From the NCBI GenBank assembly GCA_905221605.1, contig CAJNDS010002335.1, forward strand, positions 867,387 to 904,886: a stretch of DNA of 37,500 nt. Reading direction: 5' to 3'. Position 1 is the first letter of the stretch. Each line of letters begins with the position of its first letter. The notes below the pieces were generated by a model, which saw nothing but the letters and a program-made list of their open reading frames with translations, was not told the origin of the DNA and made no database searches. Made by a program: the position numbers and the translations under genes. Positions 20,401 to 29,079 of the stretch are shown one piece after another. This DNA comes from Symbiodinium natans (taxonomy: Eukaryota; Sar; Dinophyceae; Suessiales; Symbiodiniaceae).

Positions 20401-21092
20401 TCGAACCTGATCACGGCCTTTGACTTCGTAGGTGCACTCCTGGCGTTGCGCCACGGCGGCAGGGGAGTATGGGGGTTTATGATAGTAAGCGGCCCCTAGT
20501 GTAGACCCCCAAATATTCAGGTCCCCAATAAGGTACCCCTACTAGTAACAACGTCGGGGTTTCAGGGGTTTAGGGGTCCAGGGGTTGAGAGGTTGAGGGT
20601 TTAGGGTTTAGGGTTTGGGGGGTTTAGGGAAGGAGAGTATCTTATCTGTTTTGTAGCCCGGGAATATCTATTTTTTGACTTTCATGTTCATACTTCATAA
20701 GGAAAGCCAAAAAGCTTAAAGTTCAACGTTTGGCTAAGTAAGGTATAGGGCTAGGGGCTTTTAGGGTTTGTTTAGGGTTGAGGGGTTTAGAGGTTTAGCT
20801 GGTTACTGTTCGGGCTTTGGGGTTTAGGGCTTAGGGCATCCGGTCCCTAGACGCCCTAAACTTAGGGTTTAGGGTTTAGGGTATAGGGTTTAGGGTTTAG
20901 GGTTTAGGCTTTAGGGTTCAGGGTTAGGGTTTAGGGTTTATCCCTGACCCTCAAGCCAAGCCAGTCCCTACTGCGGGCGAGGATGAGCCAGCTTCGCGTT
21001 CAGGGTCGGATGTGTGGTTTAGGGCTTGAGGTTTGGGAGACGGGAATCCCGAAAAAAAGATCAAGGCTCCAGACAATCCCGGCTGTACTCGC
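17457..21092 (+). CDS. Gene C: 13-exon model with telomere-repeat and element-derived introns; function unknown
   Basis: Exons chosen by AG/GT or AG/GC borders and open frame: 17457-17542, 17701-17765, 17834-17948, 18074-18125, 18285-18306, 18376-18467, 18534-18597, 18820-18864, 19099-19134, 19252-19282, 20371-20466, 20961-21011, 21066-21092 (TAG). All 12 joins keep phase. Recognisable stretches include [60 protein letters not shown] and [20 protein letters not shown]; the C-terminal part is acidic and polar. The 5' end is missing because exon 1 starts inside a codon. Donors are GT except GC after 18125. The intron 17949-18073 is a small inverted-repeat element. Most other introns carry CCCTAAA or TTTAGGG copies. 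The intron 19283-20370 is long and holds a tandem repeat and an element. Exons 18285-18306 and 21066-21092 are the least certain. I do not recognise the family. Confidence 0.55.
17949..18073. mobile_element. Family M2 element acting as an intron of gene C
   Basis: Begins GTACTTGAAGGTTCATGG and contains the inner inverted arms ATTATAACTGTAC and GTACAGTTATAG. The right terminal part present in the 22,769 copy is missing. Its first bases supply the donor GT and its last bases the acceptor (TTGGTAG|CAG). The flanking exons join in phase 0 across it. Confidence 0.6.
19540..19830. repeat. Diverged tandem repeat, period about 50-100 bp
   Basis: Units of AAAATGAAAGATAATGCTCC, a CCCCTTGTAAGGA core at about 19,551, 19,601, 19,689 and 19,789, and GGGGCAGGGGGAGG then GGTTTCTTAC. 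The first two units lack part of the G-rich piece. Lies in the long gene C intron. Confidence 0.65.
19925..20040. mobile_element. Family M6 element in a gene C intron
   Basis: Shares GGAG.ACTAT, AATGTTTTTT.GTTC.GGGTTCC and the closing CCAAAGTAG with 27,759-27,848. Short inverted ends TTTTGGAGTA and, reversed, CTTTGGAGTAGA. Confidence 0.45.
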
Positions 21093-21465
21093 TAGGTTCC
21101 ATGGGAGTAGGTTTAGGGTTTAGGGTTTAGGGGTTAGGGTTTAGGGTTTAGGGTTTAGGGTTTAGACCGTCCGGCTTCTAGGGCTTGTTGCATCCAATTC
21201 TGATGCGATCCCGACCCCCCATACCCTGGAACCAAAACCCGGGTTTAGGGCTTAGGGTTTAGGGTTAAGGGTTTAAGGGTTTAAGGGTTTAAGGTTTACG
21301 TAAACCTACTTAAACCCACCCTAACCTTTCTCTAGACCCCCGAAGCCTAAACCCTGACTAACCCCGTGCACCCAAAAACGTCTAAACCCTCTCCTAACCC
21401 CTAAACCCTAAACCCTAAACCCTAAACCCTAAACCCCCCAGCAAAACCCTACACTCCAAACACAG

Positions 21466-22083
21466 CGTGCAAGTCCAGAAGGCTCTATTCCGAGTGCCCG
21501 GAGGGGACGGACCTCAAGGCAAAGTCTGGTTGGGCCTTACTCAGGGCCACCTCAGGGGATTCAGGGTTTAGGGTTTAGGGTTTAGGGTGAATCCCCCGCC
21601 GCTAACCCGACACCCCAGCAGCAAATAAACAGAGCCGTCCGGGCCCCTTGAAGCTAAACCTTAAACCCTGAACCCTGAACCCTAAACCCTAAACCCTAAA
21701 ACCTAAACCCTTCACTTCGCAGAGGCCCTGAACCCCGGGAAGGCACCAAGAGCGCAGTCTATGAAACGGATATGCATTTAGGATAAGCCGGGTTGAGGGT
21801 TTATGATAAGAGTTTAGGGTTACGGGTTTAGGGTTCAGGTTTCAGGATTAGGGTTTCGGGTTTAGGGTTTAGGATTAGGGTTTAGGGCTTCAGGGTTCAA
21901 GGGTTAAGTCCCGGGAAGGCGCTGTGCGCTGCAGATGTAATTATCTCGGTTGGTGCCATCACGGCCCTCGTGCAGACGCTCGGCTGGCAGCCCTAAACCC
22001 TAAACCCTGAGCCCCAAACCCTAAACCCTATACTCTAAACCCTAAACCGAATGAGCTGCAGTTGGGGACCACATGCATGGTCA
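21466..22083 (+). CDS. Gene B: four in-phase exons, partial at both ends
   Basis: Exons 21466-21528 (acceptor ACAG, donor GTTGGG), 21723-21773 (acceptor CGCAG, GC donor), 21935-21986 (acceptor TGCAG, GC donor) and 22062-22083 (acceptor TGCAG, donor GTAAGT, the best consensus donor in the window). Phases 1-1, 1-1, 1-2, 2-0. Recognisable parts: SRRLYSECPEGTDLKAKS and ISVGAITALVQTLG. Each of the three introns carries CCCTAAA and/or TTTAGGG arrays. Two of the four donors are GC, which lowers certainty. It lies about 370 bp after the stop proposed for gene C and could instead be its continuation if that stop is wrong. Function unknown. Confidence 0.35.
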
Positions 22084-22612
22084 GTAAGTACCCTACATTC
22101 CTAAATATAATAGTAACCTCAAAAGGGACCACATTTAGAAAATTAACCACACCACACGAACCCTACAATTGAAATCGCAACCCTATAATACCTGCCCCCC
22201 TCCCCCCCCCCTCCTCGGAGTTGTTGCTTCATTTAGGGTAATTTGGGGGGGAGGACGGGGCGGGGGGGGGAGGGATCACATGGATTTGATTCCAATTTTG
22301 GGGATCAGGGTTTAGGGGTTTGGGGTTTATGCGGAATGGCATGATGGTGCCTATAGGGTTTGTGGTCTAGGGTTCAGGGGCTCTACAAGATACAGACTTG
22401 TTGTTTGACGGTTTGGGTCTGTGGGGGCCTTTAGGGGCCTCCAAACCGCTAAGCCCTAAGCCCTAAATCCTCAACCCTAAATCCTAAACCCGAAACCCCA
22501 AACCCCAAACCCTCAACACTGTATAAGTTATAAGTTCTCAAGTTGAAAGTCTCTACATTGTAACCCCTAACCTCTCAACCCTAGACTCTAAACATCCTCA
22601 AGCCACCTGTAG

Positions 22613-22680
22613 GCCCGTTGGTGTACTTCGAAGAGGCATGCGCCCAGCACGGAGTTCTCTCAAAATCAAATCAAACGCGC
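22613..22680 (+). CDS. Exon candidate, unassigned
   Basis: Acceptor CTGTAG|GC, then a frame reading PLVYFEEACAQHGVLSK. No clear GT or GC donor before a downstream in-frame stop, so it may be a terminal exon. Followed by a (TA)n tract and an element of family M2. Confidence 0.35.
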
Positions 22681-22768
22681 AACAGACACGCACATAGGGG
22701 TAAATAGGGAGACATGGGGGTATATAATCCCGTAAACGGTATATATATATATATATATACAGGGCAAC

Positions 22769-22909
22769 ACTTGGAGGTTCAGGTACTTAGTAAACAATAA
22801 TAACTATACTTACAACCCACTTATAGGCCCCTTAAGTTCCCCAATACGGTTATAATTTGGGTTAGAAGTACAGTTATAATTGGTTAATACGTACCATGAA
22901 CCTTCAAGT
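22769..22909. mobile_element. Family M2 element, complete reference copy
   Basis: 141 bp. Left end ACTTGGAGGTTCAGGTACTT, right end (reversed) ACTTGAAGGTTCATGGTACG, with the inverted similarity extending about 50 bp inward. It lies next to a (TA)n tract. This copy lacks telomeric insertions and serves as the empty-site comparison for the copy at 8,031. Confidence 0.7.
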
Positions 22910-22956
22910 AGACATCAGGCTATATAGCCAAAAGTGTACATATAGGGCTACAACCG

Positions 22957-22965
<9 letters not shown>

Positions 22966-22987
<22 letters not shown>

Positions 22988-23067
22988 ACCCTAAACCCTA
23001 AACCCTAAACCCTAAACCCTAAACCCTAAACCCTAAACCCTAAACCCTAAACCCTAAACCCTAAACC
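22966..23067. repeat. CCCTCAA then CCCTAAA array
   Basis: Five CCCTCAA units followed by about 11 perfect CCCTAAA units. Confidence 0.9.
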
Positions 23068-23080
23068 TAGATAGTGTGAG

Positions 23081-23162
23081 ATGCCCCCGGAGCATCCCGA
23101 TCATGCCGTCAGGGTAGAGTGGACAGCCGTCTGGATTTGCAGTCTCGCGGCCTCCTTTCCGG
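23081..23162 (+). CDS. Exon candidate, unassigned
   Basis: Follows a long CCCTAAA array. Acceptor GTGAG|ATG and donor CCGG|GTTACC; the frame reads DHAVRVEWTAVWICSLAASF with strong G/C third positions. Phase 0 to 1. The first codon is ATG, so it could also be an initiating exon. Confidence 0.4.
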
Positions 23163-23542
23163 GTTACCTCGCCCAACTTTAGGGGTTAGGGGTTAGGGTT
23201 TAGGGTTGACCCTAAACTTTATTTAAACCCTAAACCGTAAAGTTTGGGGTTTAGGGTTTAGGGTTTAGGGGTTTAGGGGCCTTCTGTTCTTGTTTCAACC
23301 GGGGGGTTTCCGCGTTACCGCCCATCCCATCCTGCGCTACGCTTTCTCCGTTGCGCCCTTTGTCTTCCCGCGTTGCGTGCCTCGCCCTAATATGTTCCAA
23401 ACCCCAAGCTCTGGCAGCCCTAAACCCTAAACCCTATAACCCTACACCCGAAACCCTAAACCCCATAACCCTATAACCCTATAGCCCTAGAACCCCAAAA
23501 AAACCCCTAAGCCCTAGAAGCCCTCAACCCCTGAGCCCTCAG

Positions 23543-23624
23543 GACTGGCGCTGCCTTCCTCCTCGTCTGCGGCGACCTAGAAGAGGATGTCGACCACGTC
23601 GTTTCGGACATCGGCGGCGGCATC
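23543..23624 (+). CDS. Exon candidate, paralogue of the segment at 8,646
   Basis: Acceptor CCTCAG|G and donor ATC|GTGATC enclose 82 nt. The frame reads AAFLLVCGDLEEDVDHVVSD with almost all third positions G or C. It shares the VDH-V--D core with the segment at 8,646-8,705, which supports both as coding. Confidence 0.42.
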
Positions 23625-23679
23625 GTGATCTGAGGGAGGTACCTGGCCTCTTCCAACATCAGAGGGCTTATGGCTTAGT

Positions 23680-23817
23680 GCTGAGGGTTTAGGGTTTAGG
23701 GTTTAGGGTTTTAGGGTTTTAGGGTTTTAGGGTTTAGTGTTTAGGGTTTAGGGTTTAGGGTTTAGGGTTAGGGTTTAGGGTTTAGGGTTTAGGGTTCAGG
23801 GTTTAGGGTTTAGGGTC
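23680..23817. repeat. TTTAGGG array with octamer slips
   Basis: Heptamers with three GGGTTTTA octamers and one GGGTTA hexamer. Confidence 0.88.
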
Positions 23818-24011
23818 ATATATGCGACACGGTCCATGGCATAGGGCTGCCTCGTTTCAGGTGGGCTCCGGGGTTCGGGTTTGGGGCCCTGCCGGTCTGG
23901 GGCTTCAGGGTTTTTAAGTGAATCAGGGTTTAGGGTTTAGGGTTTAGGGTTTAGGGCTTCAGGGGCTTCAGGGGCTTCAGGGGCTTCAGGGTTCTTAAGT
24001 GAATCTATGAG

Positions 24012-24055
24012 GCATGGGCCGAGAATGTGTTTCCGCGCTGTGCCTCCTTTGGCAG
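24012..24055 (+). CDS. Short exon candidate
   Basis: Reads AWAENVFPRCASFG between acceptor TATGAG and donor GGCAG|GTGTGG. Arrays of TTTAGGG and GGGGCTTCA lie on the left. Unassigned. Confidence 0.38.
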
Positions 24056-24277
24056 GTGTGGGTCTGATCGGTTGACGTGGTATCATTCTTGTAGTCGGGT
24101 TTACGGTTTAGGGCTTGGAGTGTAGCGTTTCGGGTTTAGGGCTTCGGGTTTAGGCTTTAGAGTGAGCTAACTTTCCGTGTCACACATTGTCGATCTAAGT
24201 TATGTGTTCTTTCGGGTACACTACCAACGGCCCACCCTAAACCCAAAAACCCTAAACCCTCATAAACCCTAAACCAG

Positions 24278-24324
24278 ACGGACTCTACTCTAGCGGAGGC
24301 AGCCCCGCGAGGGCAACCGAAAAC
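24278..24324 (+). CDS. Short exon candidate
   Basis: Acceptor ACCAG after CCCTAAA, donor AAAC|GTGAAT. The frame reads TDSTLAEAAPRGQPK. Unassigned. Confidence 0.35.
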
Positions 24325-25120
24325 GTGAATCATTACCCCAACCCTGGAACCCTGGTTATACTTGGTTTAGGGTTTAGGGTTTAGGTTTAGGGTTTAGGGT
24401 TTAGAGTTTGGGGTTTAGTGTTTAGGGTTTATAATTTATAGGGCTTTGAGTTTATGATTTAGACTTGCTTTGGTGATGGCTGAAGCGTATCCCTAGTTTG
24501 GGATGAGGGCCATGTGTTGACAGGGTATGGGGTTTCGGGTGCTTACGGCGGACGTCTGTCCATTTACTTCTACTTACAGATATACATATCTACTTATCTA
24601 TTCCAGAATTTTATAGCCGACCCTAAACCCTAAACCCTAAACCCTAAACTGAAGCATGGCTGTCCTGATCAATGCGTCCAAAGGAGGCCGATATGAGCGG
24701 TCAGCTTAAGCTTATTTTCAAAGAGCCGCAAGAACCGCGCAGGGCGAATGGCCCCCACTCATGTTAATAAGCCTAGTCAGGGTCACCCCTGGGTAGCTTT
24801 TAGGCCCATCTGTTGGCCCCTTGAAAGCCCATCATGTGAGTTTAGGGTTTAGGGTTTAGGGTTTAGGGCTAGGGTACAGGGCTTAGCGGACAAACTCTGT
24901 GTGTGTGCGCGTGATTATTGGCTTAAGGTTACATGACACATGCATTCCACGTTTGGTTGTTGCTCGGAAAGTGAGAGGGACCGCCCAACAGCGACCCCCC
25001 CAATCGTGCTAATCCTCCGAAAATCGATAAGGGGGGCCACCATCTATGTTGCACAACGTTCAATGAGCAATGAAGTGAAGTGTGCCAGCTGCTCATGAAG
25101 ATGAAAACCCCACCTAGCTT

Positions 25121-25223
25121 GGTAGCCCAGTGGCTCCCTTTTGCCCTTTGTTTGGTTCAAGGTGCCCGTATAATCAGCAACCAACCCCAAAATGGGTGCC
25201 CTTATTATATGTAAATATGGTTA
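25121..25223. mobile_element. Family M4 element, right end lost
   Basis: Starts GGTAGCCCAGTGGC and shares CCAACCCCAAAA.GGGTGCCC with the 29,234 copy. It ends at AAATATGGTTA, before the inverted terminus. Confidence 0.5.
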
Positions 25224-25257
25224 GAAGGAACGCGCTGGGTTTCTGGCGATGCTCCAG

Positions 25258-25389
25258 ACCTCTCTTTCATGGATGCGAAGCCTTCCACCGAGGGGGGTTA
25301 TCACGAATGAACTTCCTGCGACCTGCGTCCCTGATCTTATCAATCAGCAGGAGGGCCAAGATTCCGGCGCAGCCCAGAAAATACTCAAG
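25258..25389 (+). CDS. Exon candidate with consensus donor
   Basis: Acceptor GCTCCAG and the good donor CTCAAG|GTAGGT enclose 44 codons in phase 0. The frame reads ITNELPATCVPDLINQQEGQ and then a DSGAAQKILK stretch. A truncated family M4 element (25,121-25,223) lies just upstream. Function unknown. Confidence 0.42.
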
Positions 25390-25869
25390 GTAGGTCGTTG
25401 GAACATCTTACATTTTCCCTTGCTGGGTTTGAGAGGCTCATGTGTAGGAATATTTTTCAGTGGGTGTTAAGGGCCAGCCTAGTACTGGTATGCCATAGTT
25501 TTCCTTCCCGCTTGGAACGTACGCTCTCCCCAAACCCTCAACACTAAACCCCAATATAACTACTTATACAGGGACTTTGGGCTTGGTGGGCCCAAACCAG
25601 TGGACCCCCACATATATCACCAAGTCCTTTGACGCAAAGCTAAACCCAAAACCCTAAACCCTAGACCCCAAGCCCTAACAACACTAGATCGGTACACTCT
25701 GAAAAAAGCTCTAACCTGCCGAGCTCATGAGCCAGAGACCCTGTGCCCTCCAAAGAACCCTCAAGTAGACCTAAACCCTAAACCCTAAACCCTAAACCCT
25801 AAACTCTAAACCCTAAACCTCATCCCTAAACCCTAAGCCCAAGACCCAAGCCACAAGAAAGGGCGGGAG

Positions 25870-25935
25870 TCGAGCCCCCAGGGAATCTTTTGCTTTTTTC
25901 CGGCGGCTCCAGCGGGGGATTGGTCTCGAAGTGAA
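25870..25935 (-). CDS. Exon-like segment, minus strand
   Basis: The minus strand reads LHFETNPPLEPPEKSKRFPG between two telomeric regions. Splice borders are not clean. Unassigned. Confidence 0.3.
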
Positions 25936-26041
25936 GCCCTAAACCCTAAACCCTAAACCCTAAACCCTAAACCCCTACACCCTAAACCCTAAACCCCGAA
26001 GCCCAACTACAGAAGTGTTCAGGGTTTGGTAATCTTATGCG

Positions 26042-26115
26042 AGCCAGACTAGGCCCTTCTTCGCTTTTCTTTTTAGGGTTTTGGTTCCCTCATAAGCCCC
26101 TTGGAAAGGCAAACA
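26042..26115. mobile_element. Diverged or partial family M3 element
   Basis: AGCCAGACTAGGCCCTT, a T-rich stretch and TTGGTTCCCTCATAAGCCCC match the left half and centre of family M3. The right end is not recognisable. Confidence 0.35.
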
Positions 26116-26544
26116 GGGGTTCCTAGTAAAGATACGATGAGGGCTTGGGGTTGGGGGAGTCACCGAAGTGGATGCTCGTATGCTCCTGTGACTTTCTGGG
26201 GTATGGTGTTGTTGAGGTCTCCGAACCCTAAACCCGAACCCTAAACCCTATAAGCCCTATATAAACCCTAGAAACCCTACAAACCCTACAAACCCGAGAA
26301 ACCCTACAAACCCTATAAACCCTACGAACCCTATAAACCCTATAAGCCCTGAACCCAAGCCTCGAACCCCTGAACTTCTGGCCGGTCCCCCCCCTATGCC
26401 GCTTCCTGAAACCTGGCAAATGTGCCGAGGCGCACATGTCTGAGACCAGGCTAGGTTTTGAACTGACATGGTTTAGGGTTTAGGGTTTAGGGTTTAGGGT
26501 TCAGAGTTTAGGGTTTAGGGTTTGGGGTTTAGGGGGGGTTGAAC

Positions 26545-26660
26545 CCTGATGAAACTGCACGGTGCAACAGGCGGGAGACGCGCCGCCAGATCCGTAGCTC
26601 GCGCAGATCAGGAACTGACTCTGCCGGCTTAGGTGCCCGATGGAGAAGCAGAGCCCAAGC
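26545..26660 (-). CDS. Exon candidate, minus strand
   Basis: Open on the minus strand with high G/C third positions, reading LCFSIGHLSRQSQFLICASY and then a CCTVQFHQ stretch. TTTAGGG repeats lie on the lower side and CCCTAAA on the upper. Exact splice sites not fixed. Confidence 0.35.
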
Positions 26661-26769
26661 TTACTCCCCCTAAACCCTAAACCCTGAACCCTGAACCCCC
26701 CACCCGCCCCCCCCCCCCACCCCCAACCCCTAAGCCCTAATCCCACCTCAAAGGCTGGTTGCATTGCTG

Positions 26770-27045
26770 ATTAGATGGCAGCTGGCAGGAAACCTTGTCA
26801 TTCTACTGATGCTTTGCATCATTCGAGAACAGAACGTTGTCTCCAGTGGGCCCACGCCCTTTTTTTGGCTGCCCCTAAACCCTAGACCCCAAACCCAAAA
26901 CCCTAAAAATCCCGAAACTTCGAAACCTCTAAGCCGAGAAAGAACCCTTGGTACTGACGCGGGCTCTGCGCAACTTAGGGCAGAAGACTGCCAGGGATGC
27001 CTAGTAGAGTGCCTTGAAATCCCCAAATTTTTCTGGGGAGGGGAT
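26770..27045 (+). CDS. Two exon-like segments in one frame, telomeric linker between
   Basis: A single open frame covers LAGNLVILLMLCIIREQNVV (about 26,785-26,845) and RERTLGTDAGSAQLRAEDCQ onward (about 26,935-27,045), joined through a degenerate CCCTAAA stretch. The linker may be a short intron or be read through. The first part is hydrophobic. The minus strand is also open over the first part. Function unknown. Confidence 0.32.
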
Positions 27046-27383
27046 GCCCTGTTTAGGGCTTGGGGATTCACTTCAAGGTTCAGGGTTTGGTGCTTGTAGG
27101 GTGTAGGGTAGGGTTCAGGGTTTACTGGGCAACCCTGGCCTAATGGAGAGTGGACGATGTGGGAGATGTCGCCCTTCAAGGAAGGTCCTGGGCGTAGCTG
27201 CCGAGTGGTTAATCTTCAAATCCCGAAGCCCTAAACCCTAAACCCTAAACCCTAAACCCGAAACCCTAAACCCGAAACCCTGAACCCTAAACCCCCCTGA
27301 ACCCTAAACCCTTTTGGGTGCTGTACAGGGCCCTCCAGAGCCCAAAGGATACTAGTAAGCTCAGCCCGAGCTTGGCAGTCGAA

Positions 27384-27523
27384 GTTTAGGGTTTAGGGCT
27401 TAGGGCTTAGGGCTTAGGGCTTAGGGTTTAGGGTTTAGGGTTTAGGGCTTAGGGTTTAGGGTTTAGGGTTTAGGGTTTAGGGTTTAGGGCTTAGGGCTTA
27501 GGGTTTAGGGTTTAGGGTTTAGG
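27384..27523. repeat. GGGTTTA/GGGCTTA mixed array
   Basis: About 20 heptamers in which GGGCTTA and GGGTTTA alternate in blocks. Confidence 0.9.
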
Positions 27524-27600
27524 TTGAATCAACGATGGACCGAGGTAGTCCGGTAAAGCTGCAACGCCCGACTCTGAGCCTGATGCTGTGACTTGAAATA

Positions 27601-27703
27601 CTTAGTAGCTGAGTGAGTACACTTTACACTTTTTAGGATACTAGAATCCCCTATAGAACTGAAAGTGTACACTTTTTTGGGGCTTACGAACTCAGCAACT
27701 AAG
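27601..27703. mobile_element. Family M1 inverted-repeat element, copy 2
   Basis: 103 bp, termini CTTAGTAGCTGAGT and CTTAGTTGCTGAGT, with AATA immediately on both outer sides (27597-27600 and 27704-27707), which looks like a 4-bp target duplication. It differs from copy 1 at three positions. It inserted just after a long TTTAGGG/GGGCTTA array region. Confidence 0.75.
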
Positions 27704-27758
27704 AATACGCGTAGCACTGAACCCTAGACCCCCAAACCCGATTACCTGCCTTAACTGG

Positions 27759-27848
27759 GCTTTGGAGCACTATTCTTTAATGTTTTTTGTGTTCTGGGTT
27801 CCTTTTCCAGCTACTTTATACCTATAAAGTATATACTTTCCAAAGTAG
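27759..27848. mobile_element. Family M6 element
   Basis: Second copy of the family at 19,925, with ends CTTTGGAGCACT and, reversed, ACTTTGGAAAG. It lies about 55 bp from a family M1 copy. Confidence 0.45.
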
Positions 27849-27850
27849 TG

Positions 27851-27945
27851 ATACCTACCTTAAGGGCTCCAAAACCTCGTTGTTTGTAGGTTTTTTGAGA
27901 ATCATATAAGGGGCTTTGATATAGGTTCTTCAAAAAGGTAGGTGT
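27851..27945. mobile_element. Possible inverted-repeat element
   Basis: Ends ATACCTACCTTAAGGGC and, reversed, ACACCTACCTTTTTGA, with partly inverted interior. Only one copy is seen, so the element status is a guess. A poly-C run of about 24 follows. Confidence 0.3.
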
Positions 27946-27948
27946 TGC

Positions 27949-28076
27949 CCCCCCCCCCCCCCCCCCCCCCCCCGAAACCCTAGAACCCTAGAACCCTAGA
28001 ACCCTAGAACCCTAGAACCCTAGAACCCTAGAACCCTAGAACCCTAGAACCCTAGAACCCTAAACCCTAAACCCTA
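27949..28076. repeat. Poly-C run then CCCTAGAA octamer array
   Basis: About 24 C residues, then about ten CCCTAGAA octamers, then CCCTAAA. Confidence 0.88.
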
Positions 28077-28267
28077 AGCCCTAAACCCCAGACATCCACC
28101 GGGCTTGGGGTTTGCGGTTGCGTGCTGGCTTCTTGCTCTATCAGACGATGCCAGGGCGAAGCTGCTCTTCGCACTTTAGGGTTTAGGGGTTGTTAGGGTT
28201 TAGGGTTTAGGGGTTAGGGTTTAAGGTTCAGGATACTCCTAATCGGTCGAAGGCATAGGGTTTAGGG

Positions 28268-28437
28268 TAGACAACTCGGAGAGGCTAAGCGCCAAGCCCC
28301 TAGCCCGAAACCACAGCTTCCATAACCCTAAACTCTGGACGAAAAAGACCCAGCAAGTGTGCCTCCCCGAGCCGATACACTCCCCCAAAGCAACTTGGCC
28401 TGATTTGTGGGCGAAAACCCTGAACCCTCAAGCCCAA
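28268..28437 (+). CDS. Open exon-like segment, unassigned
   Basis: A stop-free frame of about 56 codons without an ATG start, including LARNHSFHNPKLWTKK and LPEPIHSPKATWPDLWAK. It ends in a CCCTAAA array. Composition is protein-like; borders uncertain. Confidence 0.3.
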
Positions 28438-28439
28438 AT

Positions 28440-28556
28440 CCCTAAACCCCTAAACCCCTAAAACCCTAAACCCCTAAACCCCTAAACCCCTAAAACCCCT
28501 AAACCCCCTAAACCCCTAAACCCCTAAACCCCTAAACCCCTAAACCCCTAAACCCT
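28440..28556. repeat. CCCCTAAA octamer array
   Basis: About 14 units of CCCCTAAA with a few extra A or C. Confidence 0.88.
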
Positions 28557-29079
28557 GGCTTGGCAATTGGAATTCCCTCGCAAGAACGCCCAGGGTTTGG
28601 GGGTTTCGGTTTAGGGTTTGCAGGTCCTAAACGGGTTTAGTCTTAGAGGTTCAGGGTTTAGGGTTTTGGGGTTTAGGGGTTTGGGGGTTAAGGGTTTAGG
28701 GGTTTAGGGATTTAGTCTTAGAGGTTTAGGCTTTAAGGGTTTAGGGGTTTTGGGTCTGAGCCATGTCGCACAAAAGGCCCTCTAGGCCCCTCTAGGCTTC
28801 ATCCGGGTCAGAACTCATCTCACTTCTCTCGCACTCCTACACTCATGTGGGGGGGAGTTGCTCCGCCTGAAGTTCAGACCCGTGAGTTGGGGCTGCTGCG
28901 CAGGAAAGTTCCTCAAAGTGGCTCTAAAACCCCACCGAAATTCACCATGAACCCCATAACCCCCTTAGCCACAAGCCTCTGCAAGCCAGCACCCCCCCCC
29001 CAAGTTACCCTAAACCCTAAACCGTATAAGCCCGTGGGAACTGGTGGAACAACCTCCCCTGCCCCGCCGGCCTTCTCAG

